Shown one piece after another: positions 1 to 6,965 of a stretch of DNA of 49,901 bases. Position 1 is the first letter of the stretch; the number at the start of each line of letters is the position of its first letter. The stretch spans positions 1 through 49,901 of the forward strand of contig NZ_FNGO01000018.1 in the NCBI RefSeq assembly GCF_900103135.1, read 5' to 3'. The translations under genes and the position numbers were made by a program. Under the pieces are notes generated by a model. The model had not been told where the DNA came from, did not search any database, and saw only the letters and a program-made list of their open reading frames with translations. This stretch comes from Halarsenatibacter silvermanii. Its GTDB lineage: Bacteria > Bacillota > Halanaerobiia > Halanaerobiales > Halarsenatibacteraceae.

Positions 1-171
1 ATGCCGGTATTGAATGCTGAAGAAGCAGAAAATGTTCTGGTTTTAAATCTCGACTCTGAACCCGGATATTCCGGCGTGGAAAATACTCTTTATCAGGAGG
101 ATTTTGTCATCCCTATCTGGGGTGATGCTGCTGAGACGGTTCCCGAATTGGCTGCCCGCTTTCGGCATTAA
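1..171 (+). CDS. pntB: NAD(P) transhydrogenase subunit beta, C-terminal fragment (5' end outside window)
   Basis: The frame is open from the first base and stops at 169-171, giving 56 residues. They match the end of the NADP(H)-binding domain III of PntB: a 'MPVL' strand, then 'PGYSGVENTLY' (family pattern GYAGxxNPLF), then 'IWGDA' (family LFGDAKK). PntB with PntA couples hydride transfer between NADH and NADP+ to ion movement across the membrane. The first codon here is an internal Met, not the start. A rho-independent terminator follows about 80 bases later, so this is the last gene of its operon. Identification rests on a short tail but the motif order is specific. Confidence 0.8.
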   Translation: MPVLNAEEAENVLVLNLDSEPGYSGVENTLYQEDFVIPIWGDAAETVPELAARFRH

Positions 172-249
172 GAAAAAGCAAAACCTGATCGATAAGTTTG
201 CCCCAGGAGTCCAATTCAGCATGATAATAAAATTTTTGAGACGCAGTGC

Positions 250-271
250 GGGGAGCGAGAGCTCCCCTTTT
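250..271 (+). terminator. Rho-independent terminator after pntB
   Basis: A perfect 7-bp stem, GGGGAGC (250-256) with GCTCCCC (261-267), has a GAGA loop and is followed by TTTT. It ends the pntB transcript. Confidence 0.85.
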
Positions 272-418
272 ACTTGTTTGATTTGAGCTAAGAAAAGTTT
301 AAGGTTTTTCTCCGCAGCAGCTGGTTAAACTGACATATTCATGCTGTATACTCAGAGTTAGTCATAACCTTAACTAATGGAGCTTAAAAAGCATCGGAAA
401 CTTTATATATTACAGCAT
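272..418. other. Intergenic spacer before the amidohydrolase gene
   Basis: I see no gene here. A TATACT at 346-351 could be a -10 box but its -35 partner (GTTAAA at 323-328, 17-bp spacing) is poor. TTAGT (357-361) and ACTAA (373-377) form a small inverted repeat downstream of it. The region then runs into the repeated leader element at 419. Confidence 0.4.
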
Positions 419-474
419 AACTAAATAAGCTTTTTTCACCTATTTACCAGCTGATATGGAGAAGATCGAAGTTT
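419..474 (+). repeat. Leader element, copy A (shared with 3350-3408)
   Basis: This copy lies about 35 bases upstream of the amidohydrolase start. Blocks shared in order with the copy upstream of ortA are AACTAAATAAG, a run of six or seven T, ACCTATTTA, CTGA and AAGATC. TAAATAAG and CTATTTA can pair with one bulge, giving a stem with the T run in the loop. It is not a terminator because the T run is not 3' of the stem. Function unknown; a regulatory RNA or protein-binding site in the 5' leader is an inference. Confidence 0.6.
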
Positions 475-506
475 AATATTATGTATTATTCCAGGAGGGG
501 GATATC

Positions 507-2135
507 ATGCCTGATAAAAACAGTAAGGAACCTAAAATTAAAATTTTTCGAAATTGCAAAATCTTTGCCCCGCATAGATCCGGCAGTGATCCCGATACCC
601 TGATAATAGCTGGAAATAAAATAGCGAAAGTCTGTCATTCACAGAATCTGGATTATGATTTCTGGAGACAGAAATATCCAGTCAGGGAAATTGATCTGGA
701 GGACAGGAGAGTGCTGCCCGGTTTTGTAGATTCTCACATGCATGCTCTTTTCATGGCCCGGGACAGAGATAAAATAGCCTGTCTTCCTCCTGAAGTTGAA
801 TCTATAGCTGACATAAAAGAAAAAATCAAGGAGAAAAAAAGAGAGCTGGAAGAAGGAGAATGGATTCGAGGCTGGGGATATGATGAGGAGAAGCTGGATG
901 AGAAAAGATCTCCTCTCCGCGAAGATTTAGATCGCGCCGCTCCTGACCATCCTGTCATGCTTATCAGAACCTGCAATCATATCGCAGTCCTGAACAGTGA
1001 GGCTATGCGGCAGCTGGGTATAAATTCTAAAACCAGCGAACCTGAGGGGGGCAAAATCGAAAAAGATGGTCAGGGAAATTTAACAGGTATTTTCAAAGAG
1101 AAAGCGATGATGATGCTTTTAAATGATCTCCCTGATGGTGGAATAGATCAAAGAGCGGAGAGCTTATTGGCCTGTTCTCAGGATCTTTTTTCGCTGGGGA
1201 TAACTACGATTGCCGACAGTATGGCGGAGAAAACACCGATCGATTATTATAAAATCTATCGTCGGGCAGTGAAAAAAGGGTTGAAACATAAAGTGATACT
1301 TCACTACAAGTGGTCCGAACTCAGGCATAAAGAAAAAATGCCCGATTTTAAGCTGGAAAGATCCAGTCAGATTCACATTGGTGGAGTAAAAGTTATAGCC
1401 GACGGCAGCGTTTCCGGACTTACGGCCTGGGTTGATCCCGCCTATTTAGGAGCAGATCAAAATTTTGGGTCTAAATTGATCGACAGAGAAGAATTGCGCC
1501 GGGCAGCAGAATATGCCCGTCAAAATTCTCTTCAGCTGATTATTCATGCCATGGGAAATAAAGCTATAGAAATGACGGTTGACACTCTTTATCAACATGA
1601 AGACTGGTTGAAAAACCGTCCTTCAATTCGACTTGAACATGCTGCTTTACCGGACAAAAAATCTCTGGACAAAGCTGCCCGCGGTGATATAGGAATTGTC
1701 AGTCAGCCGATTTTTCCTTATGCTGAGATAGGAAGCTATCTTAAGAATTTAGGTCCAGAGAGAACCTCCGCTTCTTATCCTTTTAAATCTATTTTAGACC
1801 GTGAGATTCCTCTGGCTTTTTCCTCGGATGCGCCAGCTACTCCCTGGAAACCCCCGGCCGATCCTCTGGCAGGAATTAAATCTGCAGTCACCAGAAAAGC
1901 CCATGAAGGAACTGTCTATAATGCCGAAGAAGGACTGAATATCGTAAAGTCGCTGCGCCTTTATACTGAATCAGCAGCAAAGATTTCCGGTTTGAAGGAT
2001 GTAGGCAGGCTGGCCGAAGGTTTTCAGGCTGATTTTATAGTGTTAAATCGCGATATACTGGAAGCTGACCCCGAAAATATCGACAGGATAGAGGTCGAAA
2101 AAACCTATAAAAAGGGAATATTAATGCATGGTTAA
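507..2135 (+). CDS. Amidohydrolase family protein (YtcJ-like, Amidohydro_3)
   Basis: A 542-residue metal-dependent amidohydrolase. After an N-terminal beta-sandwich segment, the first metal-binding strand reads 'GFVDSHMHA' (H77 and H79). Further expected ligands lie in 'IIHAMG', 'IRLEHA' and 'FSSDAP', followed by the C-terminal return of the composite domain ('GRLAEGFQADFIVLN'). The YtcJ group hydrolyses C-N bonds of N-acyl, formamide or cyclic amide substrates; the substrate here cannot be told. The start has a strong GGAGGGGG ribosome site 7-12 bases upstream. It shares its leader element with ortA and lies directly before the ornithine genes, so a role in feeding amino-acid derivatives into that pathway is possible but is inference. 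The following gene has its own promoter. Confidence 0.85.
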   Translation: MPDKNSKEPKIKIFRNCKIFAPHRSGSDPDTLIIAGNKIAKVCHSQNLDYDFWRQKYPVREIDLEDRRVLPGFVDSHMHALFMARDRDKIACLPPEVESIADIKEKIKEKKRELEEGEWIRGWGYDEEKLDEKRSPLREDLDRAAPDHPVMLIRTCNHIAVLNSEAMRQLGINSKTSEPEGGKIEKDGQGNLTGIFKEKAMMMLLNDLPDGGIDQRAESLLACSQDLFSLGITTIADSMAEKTPIDYYKIYRRAVKKGLKHKVILHYKWSELRHKEKMPDFKLERSSQIHIGGVKVIADGSVSGLTAWVDPAYLGADQNFGSKLIDREELRRAAEYARQNSLQLIIHAMGNKAIEMTVDTLYQHEDWLKNRPSIRLEHAALPDKKSLDKAARGDIGIVSQPIFPYAEIGSYLKNLGPERTSASYPFKSILDREIPLAFSSDAPATPWKPPADPLAGIKSAVTRKAHEGTVYNAEEGLNIVKSLRLYTESAAKISGLKDVGRLAEGFQADFIVLNRDILEADPENIDRIEVEKTYKKGILMHG

Positions 2136-2165
2136 ATTAATCTCTGATTTTTAGTGCGTTATTGT

Positions 2166-2194
2166 TTGCATGTGAATTTTATAAATATTATAAT
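2166..2194 (+). promoter_or_regulatory. Promoter of ord
   Basis: TTGCAT (2166-2171) and TATAAT (2189-2194) are separated by exactly 17 bp. It lies 31 bp after the amidohydrolase stop and about 75 bp before the probable start of ord. Confidence 0.75.
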
Positions 2195-2205
2195 GTAACT
2201 GTCAG

Positions 2206-2223
2206 TAACTACAATAGTAGTTA
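2206..2223. promoter_or_regulatory. Operator-like inverted repeat downstream of the ord promoter
   Basis: TAACTAC-AATA-GTAGTTA is a perfect 7-bp inverted repeat beginning 12 bases after the -10 box, a usual position for a repressor operator. There is no T run, so it is not a terminator. The binding protein is not identifiable from this window. Confidence 0.5.
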
Positions 2224-2268
2224 GTTGTAAATAAAACCTGCTCGTTTATATTACAGGGGGAGATTATC

Positions 2269-3300
2269 ATAGGAGCTATAAAGACGGTTTTATGGGGACT
2301 GGGATCTATGGGCAGCGGCATGGGTCGATTACTGGCAGAGAGATCTGATCTGAAGATTTCTGGTGGCATAGCCAGTCGAGAAGGTAAATCCGGCATAGAT
2401 ATCGGTGAACTGCTGGAACTGGAACAAAAATTGGGAGTCGAGGCGGTCAATGATCCTTCGCGGGCAATTACAGAAGAGACCGATGTTGTTTTAAATGCTA
2501 CCAGTTCTTCGATCGTCCAGGTGGAGGAGGAGATTAAGTTTGCGCTCAGAAAAAGCTGCAATGTGATATCTATTGCTGAGGAGATGGCCTATCCTGAGGT
2601 TGCAGAACCAGAAATAGCTTTTGAGTTAGATCAAATTGCGGAAGAGAAAGGGGTTTCCCTGCTGGGAACAGGTATTAATCCCGGCTTTATACTGGATCTG
2701 CTCGTTATAGCACTCACAGGAGCCTGTCTGAGAGTCGAAAAAATCACGGCCAGAAGAATTAATGATCTCTCTCCTTTTGGGCCGACCGTGATGAAAACTC
2801 AGGGCGTGGGCACTACGGTGGATGAATTTAATCGTGGGGTGGAAAAAGGGGAAATTGTAGGCCATATTGGTTTTAAGGAATCAATCAGCATGATAGCTGA
2901 CAGACTGGAATGGGATATTGATGAAGTCGAGGAGAGTCGTGAACCTATAATCTCAGATGTGGCAAGAAGCACCGAACATGTTCGAGTAGAACCTGGAATG
3001 GTGGCAGGCTGCCGTCATACTGCCCGCGCTTTTAAAAATGGAAACGAGATAATTGTTCTCAGGCATCCACAACAGATATGTCCCGAAAAAGCAGGAATAG
3101 AAACGGGAGACTATATTGAGATAAAAGGTGATCCGGGAATCGACATGGCGATAACTCCGGAAATACCCGGCGGCAAAGGAACGATAGCAGTTTCTGTAAA
3201 TATGATTCCGCTGGTTTTAAAAGCTGAGCCGGGCCTGAAAACGATGACAGATCTGCCTGTGCCTTCAGCTCTGCCTGAAGATATTTCCGGCCTGCTTTAA
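2269..3300 (+). CDS. ord: 2,4-diaminopentanoate dehydrogenase
   Basis: Ord oxidatively deaminates 2,4-diaminopentanoate to 2-amino-4-oxopentanoate with NAD(P)+, between the aminomutase OraSE and the thiolase OrtAB in anaerobic ornithine degradation. The Rossmann turn is 'WGLGSMGSGM'. The first ATG (2308) falls inside this motif and would delete the beta-1 strand 'KTVLW', so the true start is upstream. The frame is open back to a TAG at 2218 but contains no ATG, GTG or TTG. The best-placed candidate is ATA at 2269, six bases after GGGGGAG; ATT at 2263 and ATC at 2266 are closer to that site. From 2269 the protein has 343 residues. The product call rests on the dehydrogenase fold plus the neighbours ortA, ortB, oraS and oraE. 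Start assignment is uncertain. Confidence 0.85.
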   Translation: MGAIKTVLWGLGSMGSGMGRLLAERSDLKISGGIASREGKSGIDIGELLELEQKLGVEAVNDPSRAITEETDVVLNATSSSIVQVEEEIKFALRKSCNVISIAEEMAYPEVAEPEIAFELDQIAEEKGVSLLGTGINPGFILDLLVIALTGACLRVEKITARRINDLSPFGPTVMKTQGVGTTVDEFNRGVEKGEIVGHIGFKESISMIADRLEWDIDEVEESREPIISDVARSTEHVRVEPGMVAGCRHTARAFKNGNEIIVLRHPQQICPEKAGIETGDYIEIKGDPGIDMAITPEIPGGKGTIAVSVNMIPLVLKAEPGLKTMTDLPVPSALPEDISGLL

Positions 3301-3349
3301 AAGAATTTATATCTCTTTTTGTTATCTGTCGGTAGATATCTTCCAGTCT

Positions 3350-3408
3350 AACTAAATAAGGTTTTTTTACACACCTATTTAACAACTGAAGCCGGGAAGA
3401 TCCATAAT
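3350..3408 (+). repeat. Leader element, copy B (upstream of ortA)
   Basis: Second copy of the 419-474 element: AACTAAATAAG (3350-3360), a T run, ACCTATTTA, CTGA and AAGATC in the same order, about 30 bases upstream of the ortA start. This copy has a slightly longer loop, with an extra ACAC after the T run. It sits in the ord-ortA gap, where operon-internal control could act. Confidence 0.6.
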
Positions 3409-3435
3409 AAATTTTGCACTGGAGGTATATATAAC

Positions 3436-3747
3436 ATGACTAAAAAAGTTCCCCGGGGAAGCTGGGTTGAGATTAAAAAAATCGTTCTCGAACCCGGGAG
3501 CAGGGCGCCGCAGGTTCCTGAAGATACAGCCCGGGTTCCGCTGGAAATGAGAATTAAAGGATACCTTACATCTCCAGCAGCGAAGGGAGATGAGGTCGAA
3601 ATCAGGACAGTGATCGGAAATAGATACGAGGGAGTTCTTCACGATTCTGATCCTTCCTATGATCATAAATACGGGAAGCCTGTGCCCGAGCTCATCACAA
3701 TTGGCGAGGAATTAAAACAGATTCTCTCCGCTGACGGGGGTGAGTAA
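3436..3747 (+). CDS. ortA: 2-amino-4-oxopentanoate thiolase, alpha (small) subunit
   Basis: A 103-residue protein of the OrtA size and type. With OrtB it cleaves 2-amino-4-oxopentanoate with CoA to alanine and acetyl-CoA. Conserved-looking stretches are 'WVEIKKIVLEPGSRAPQVPEDT' near the N-terminus and 'GRYEGVL'-like and 'PELITIGEEL' segments towards the end. GGAGG lies 10 bases upstream of the ATG. The stop codon overlaps the ortB start by one base, indicating translational coupling of the two subunits. Confidence comes mainly from size and strict gene order. Confidence 0.88.
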   Translation: MTKKVPRGSWVEIKKIVLEPGSRAPQVPEDTARVPLEMRIKGYLTSPAAKGDEVEIRTVIGNRYEGVLHDSDPSYDHKYGKPVPELITIGEELKQILSADGGE

Positions 3748-5174
3748 TGATGTCAGCAAATAATTACGAAGAGCTGATGGCCCGCAGGAATGAAATAATG
3801 AAGAAGGCAGTCGGCATAGATTATGAAAAATTTCGCAAAGATGAACTGGTTTTTGATTATGACAAAATGATGAATGAAGCAGGGTACGATCTTGATGAGG
3901 TGCGAGAAATTCAAAAAGAAGCAGGGGTGGGCAGGACCCCTCTGCTGGAGCTGGAAAATTTGACTGCGCTGGCCAGAGAACTGGCGCCCCCGGGTAAAGG
4001 AGCTCGAATTTTTCTCAAAGATGAGGCGGCCAACCCTTCGGGCAGCTATAAACCCCGCCGGGCTTCAGTGTCGGTATATCATGCTCAAAAGGAAGGTTAT
4101 CCGGGCGTGGTGGCGGCCACCAGCGGCAATTACGGAGCAGCTGTGGCATCGCAGGCGAATATCAGAGGACTTGATTCGATAATAGTCCAGGAAGTCTATG
4201 ACAGCGCCGGCCGTGGTCAGCCGGAGATTCTGGAAAAAGGTCGAAAATGTGAGGCCTATGGGGCCGAAGTTCTGCAGTTGACTGTAGGTCCCGAACTCTT
4301 TTATACCTTTTTGCAGGTGCTTGAAGATACCGGTTTTTTCAATGCTTCTCTTTATACTCCCTTTGGTATTGCCGGAGTGGAAACACTGGGTTATGAAATC
4401 GTTGATGAAATTCGTAAAAGAGAAGGAATAGAGCCGGCTGCTGTAATCTGCACCAATGCTGGAGGGGGAAATCTTACCGGCACGGCCCGGGGGTTAAAAA
4501 AGGCAGGAGCTGAAAAAACCAGAGTAATAGGTGCCAGCGTCGATTTGAGCGGGCTTCATATGGCCAGCGATGAAGATTTCAACCGCAAATCATTTACCAC
4601 CGGTCACACGGGTTTCGGCATCCCTTTTGCAACCTGGCCGGACAGGGCAGATGTGCCCATCAATGCCGCCCGGGCACTGCGCTATATGGATCGCTATCTT
4701 ACTGTGACCCAGGGTGAAGTCTTTTACATCACCGAAGCTCTGGCTCGCCTGGAAGGACTGGAAAGAGGCCCGGCGGGCAATACTTCTCTGGCCCCTGCCC
4801 TGAGCCTGGCTCAGGAATTGGATAAAGAGGAGATCATCGTTGTTCAGGAGACCGAATACACCGGTGCCGGAAAACATCCCATCTCCCAGCTTAATTTTGC
4901 CCGGGGGATGGGTGTAGAAGTAAAAAGAGGTCATCCGGAGGAGGAAAGTCCCGGTGAGAATATTATCATCCCCGAAAGACCCGGGCAGATTGAAGGAATC
5001 GATCTCGATTTAGATAGCATCAGAATTTCTTATCTTGAGAAAGCGGTAGAAAAGAGCGGAATTACCAGTGTTGATCAAAACTATCTTGATTTTTTGGCCC
5101 GGGAAGTAAATCTAAAGCCTGATGAAACCAGAAAATTGATCGAAAAAAATCTGGATGTCGAGCTGGATCTTTGA
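3747..5174 (+). CDS. ortB: 2-amino-4-oxopentanoate thiolase, beta (PLP) subunit
   Basis: A 475-residue fold-type II PLP enzyme related to threonine synthase and cysteine synthase. The Schiff-base lysine is K102 in 'SGSYKPRRA'. The phosphate-binding region is the glycine run 'NAGGGNLTG', and 'ATSGNYG' is the substrate loop. Together with OrtA it performs PLP-dependent thiolytic cleavage giving alanine and acetyl-CoA, the energy-yielding end of the pathway. An ATG at 3747 overlaps the ortA stop and a second ATG follows immediately; either could be used. The length is as expected for OrtB. Confidence 0.92.
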   Translation: MMSANNYEELMARRNEIMKKAVGIDYEKFRKDELVFDYDKMMNEAGYDLDEVREIQKEAGVGRTPLLELENLTALARELAPPGKGARIFLKDEAANPSGSYKPRRASVSVYHAQKEGYPGVVAATSGNYGAAVASQANIRGLDSIIVQEVYDSAGRGQPEILEKGRKCEAYGAEVLQLTVGPELFYTFLQVLEDTGFFNASLYTPFGIAGVETLGYEIVDEIRKREGIEPAAVICTNAGGGNLTGTARGLKKAGAEKTRVIGASVDLSGLHMASDEDFNRKSFTTGHTGFGIPFATWPDRADVPINAARALRYMDRYLTVTQGEVFYITEALARLEGLERGPAGNTSLAPALSLAQELDKEEIIVVQETEYTGAGKHPISQLNFARGMGVEVKRGHPEEESPGENIIIPERPGQIEGIDLDLDSIRISYLEKAVEKSGITSVDQNYLDFLAREVNLKPDETRKLIEKNLDVELDL

Positions 5175-5207
5175 TACGGGGGCTGATCTGGAAAGGAGGC
5201 CTTCTTT

Positions 5208-6569
5208 ATGACAGATGGCGATATTGATGTGCTGGCTGCTGAAATTGGCAGCACGACAACTATGATAAATGCCTTCGACAATCTGAATAAAAAACCTGTT
5301 CATCTCGGTCAGGGGTTGGCCCGTACCACAGTCGAAGAGGGCAATGTTATGCTGGGTGTGAAAAGAGCTCTTAAAGATTTAAAGGAACAGCTGGAGATTC
5401 AAAACCTCAACTGGTCCGAATTTTTGGCCACCAGCAGTGCAGCTGGCGGTCTTAAAATGACAGTTCATGGACTGGTAAAGGATATGACTGTCAGAGCTGC
5501 TGAAGAAGCTGCTCTGGGAGCCGGGGGCGTAATAAAGCAGGTGACAGTCGGCGAATTAAAAGAAAAACATCTCGACAGAGTTGAGAGTCTTGAGCCCAAT
5601 ATGATACTTCTCGCCGGCGGTGTAAATCATGGTGAAGAGGATATAATTCTTCATAATGCCCGTGTTCTGGCCGAAATGGATATGAAAATCCCTCTAATTT
5701 ATGCCGGTAATGAAGCTATACAGGATGAGATCAGGGAGTTACTGGAAGATTCCAGTTTGGAGATATTAATAACCGAGAATGTTTATCCTAAAATCGATCA
5801 GCTTAATATTGAGCCGACCAGAGAGCTCATTCACGAAGTTTTTGCCCGCCATATTGTCAGAGCTCCCGGCATGGAAAAAATTGAAGAATGGCTTACAGCC
5901 GAAATGATGCCGACGCCCGGCGCGGTGATGGAAGCTGCACGACTGCTTAAAAACAGATTGGGCAATCTGGTTGTTTTTGATGTAGGAGGAGCTACTACTG
6001 ATGTTCACTCCGTATGTGAGGAATCGGGTGAAGTAAGGGATATGATGGTTAATCCAGAACCCGAGGCCAAAAGGACTGTCGAGGGAGATCTCGGGGTCTA
6101 CCGCAGCGCCCCTCATGTTGGTGAGATAATGGGAGAAAGCATAAATCCTGACAGCGACATTTCACCGCTGCCCCGGGGAGAAAGAGAAAAAGAGCTGGTA
6201 AGCAGGCTGGCTGAAGAAGCTGTTAGAGAAGCGCTTAAAAGACATGCCGGCGAATTCAGAGATTATTACACCTCGGGCGGAAGGAAGACTGTAGCAGAAG
6301 GTAAAGATCTTACCGCGGCAGATTGGCTGATCGGTACGGGTGGAGCTTTGACCAGACTTCCCCGGGGGAAGAAAATTTTAAGGACCCTGACGGGCAGGCA
6401 CACCCGACAGCTTTTACCAAAACCTGAGGCTGAAGTTTTAATCGATGAAAGTTATATCATGGCTTCGGCAGGCATTCTGGGAAGAAGCCATCCTGAGGCT
6501 GCCCTTAAAATCATGTTCAAAAGCCTGGGATTGAACAGAAAAAATAAATTCGAGAAAAATTTTGTTTGA
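5208..6569 (+). CDS. GlmL/MutL-family ATPase-like protein of the ornithine cluster
   Basis: A 453-residue protein of the acetate kinase/actin-like ATPase superfamily. Phosphate-1 motif 'EIGSTTTM' lies at residues 12-19 and phosphate-2 motif 'DVGGATTDV' starts at D258. The family (GlmL, MutL) is found beside B12-dependent mutases, including ornithine aminomutase, and is thought to help load, protect or reactivate the mutase; that role is not shown for this protein. GGAGG lies 10 bases upstream of the ATG. It follows ortB by 33 bases and its stop precedes the oraS ATG by 13 bases. It is not the DNA mismatch-repair MutL. Confidence 0.85.
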   Translation: MTDGDIDVLAAEIGSTTTMINAFDNLNKKPVHLGQGLARTTVEEGNVMLGVKRALKDLKEQLEIQNLNWSEFLATSSAAGGLKMTVHGLVKDMTVRAAEEAALGAGGVIKQVTVGELKEKHLDRVESLEPNMILLAGGVNHGEEDIILHNARVLAEMDMKIPLIYAGNEAIQDEIRELLEDSSLEILITENVYPKIDQLNIEPTRELIHEVFARHIVRAPGMEKIEEWLTAEMMPTPGAVMEAARLLKNRLGNLVVFDVGGATTDVHSVCEESGEVRDMMVNPEPEAKRTVEGDLGVYRSAPHVGEIMGESINPDSDISPLPRGEREKELVSRLAEEAVREALKRHAGEFRDYYTSGGRKTVAEGKDLTAADWLIGTGGALTRLPRGKKILRTLTGRHTRQLLPKPEAEVLIDESYIMASAGILGRSHPEAALKIMFKSLGLNRKNKFEKNFV

Positions 6570-6582
6570 GGAGGGCTTACAG

Positions 6583-6963
6583 ATGCCAGAAAGAAGAGAT
6601 GATAATTTTGCCGAAAGAAGAGAGCATATGTCTGACATGAGCGAGGAGGAACTGAGGGAAAAATTCTGGAATCTGTCTGAAGAAATAGTCGATCCTATCA
6701 TCGAGCTGGCCAGGAGTCACACCTCTCCTTCCATCGAAAGGTCGGTGCTTTTGAGAATGGGTTTTGATAGTCAGGAAGCTAAAGCCATAGTTAAAAAAGT
6801 TATGGAAGCTGAGCTTCTGGGTAAGGGAGCGGGTCATGTGGTGCTGAAAATTTCAGAAAAAGACAATATATCGATAAGAGAGGCCGGACTCAGGATAAAA
6901 AATGGCAGACTGGAGGTTCGGGAAATGCAGTCTCTTTTTACTGAAGAAGGGGGAGGAGGTTAA
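6583..6963 (+). CDS. oraS: D-ornithine 4,5-aminomutase, S subunit
   Basis: A small acidic helical protein of 126 residues, the usual size for OraS, immediately before oraE. OraS supports the B12- and PLP-containing OraE in moving the delta-amino group of D-ornithine to C4, giving 2,4-diaminopentanoate. I chose the ATG at 6583 because GAGGAGGG lies 6-13 bases upstream; an in-frame TTG at 6562 would lie upstream of that site. The stop is two bases from the oraE ATG, so the two are translationally coupled. Confidence 0.9.
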   Translation: MPERRDDNFAERREHMSDMSEEELREKFWNLSEEIVDPIIELARSHTSPSIERSVLLRMGFDSQEAKAIVKKVMEAELLGKGAGHVVLKISEKDNISIREAGLRIKNGRLEVREMQSLFTEEGGGG

Positions 6964-6965
6964 AA

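Noticed and set aside
104-286. A 60-residue frame over the end of pntB and its terminator
   Set aside because: It overlaps the pntB tail in another frame and reads through the terminator stem; no ribosome site fits.
5208-6569. DNA mismatch repair MutL
   Set aside because: The shared name is accidental; motifs are of the actin-like ATPase GlmL/MutL family, not GHKL.
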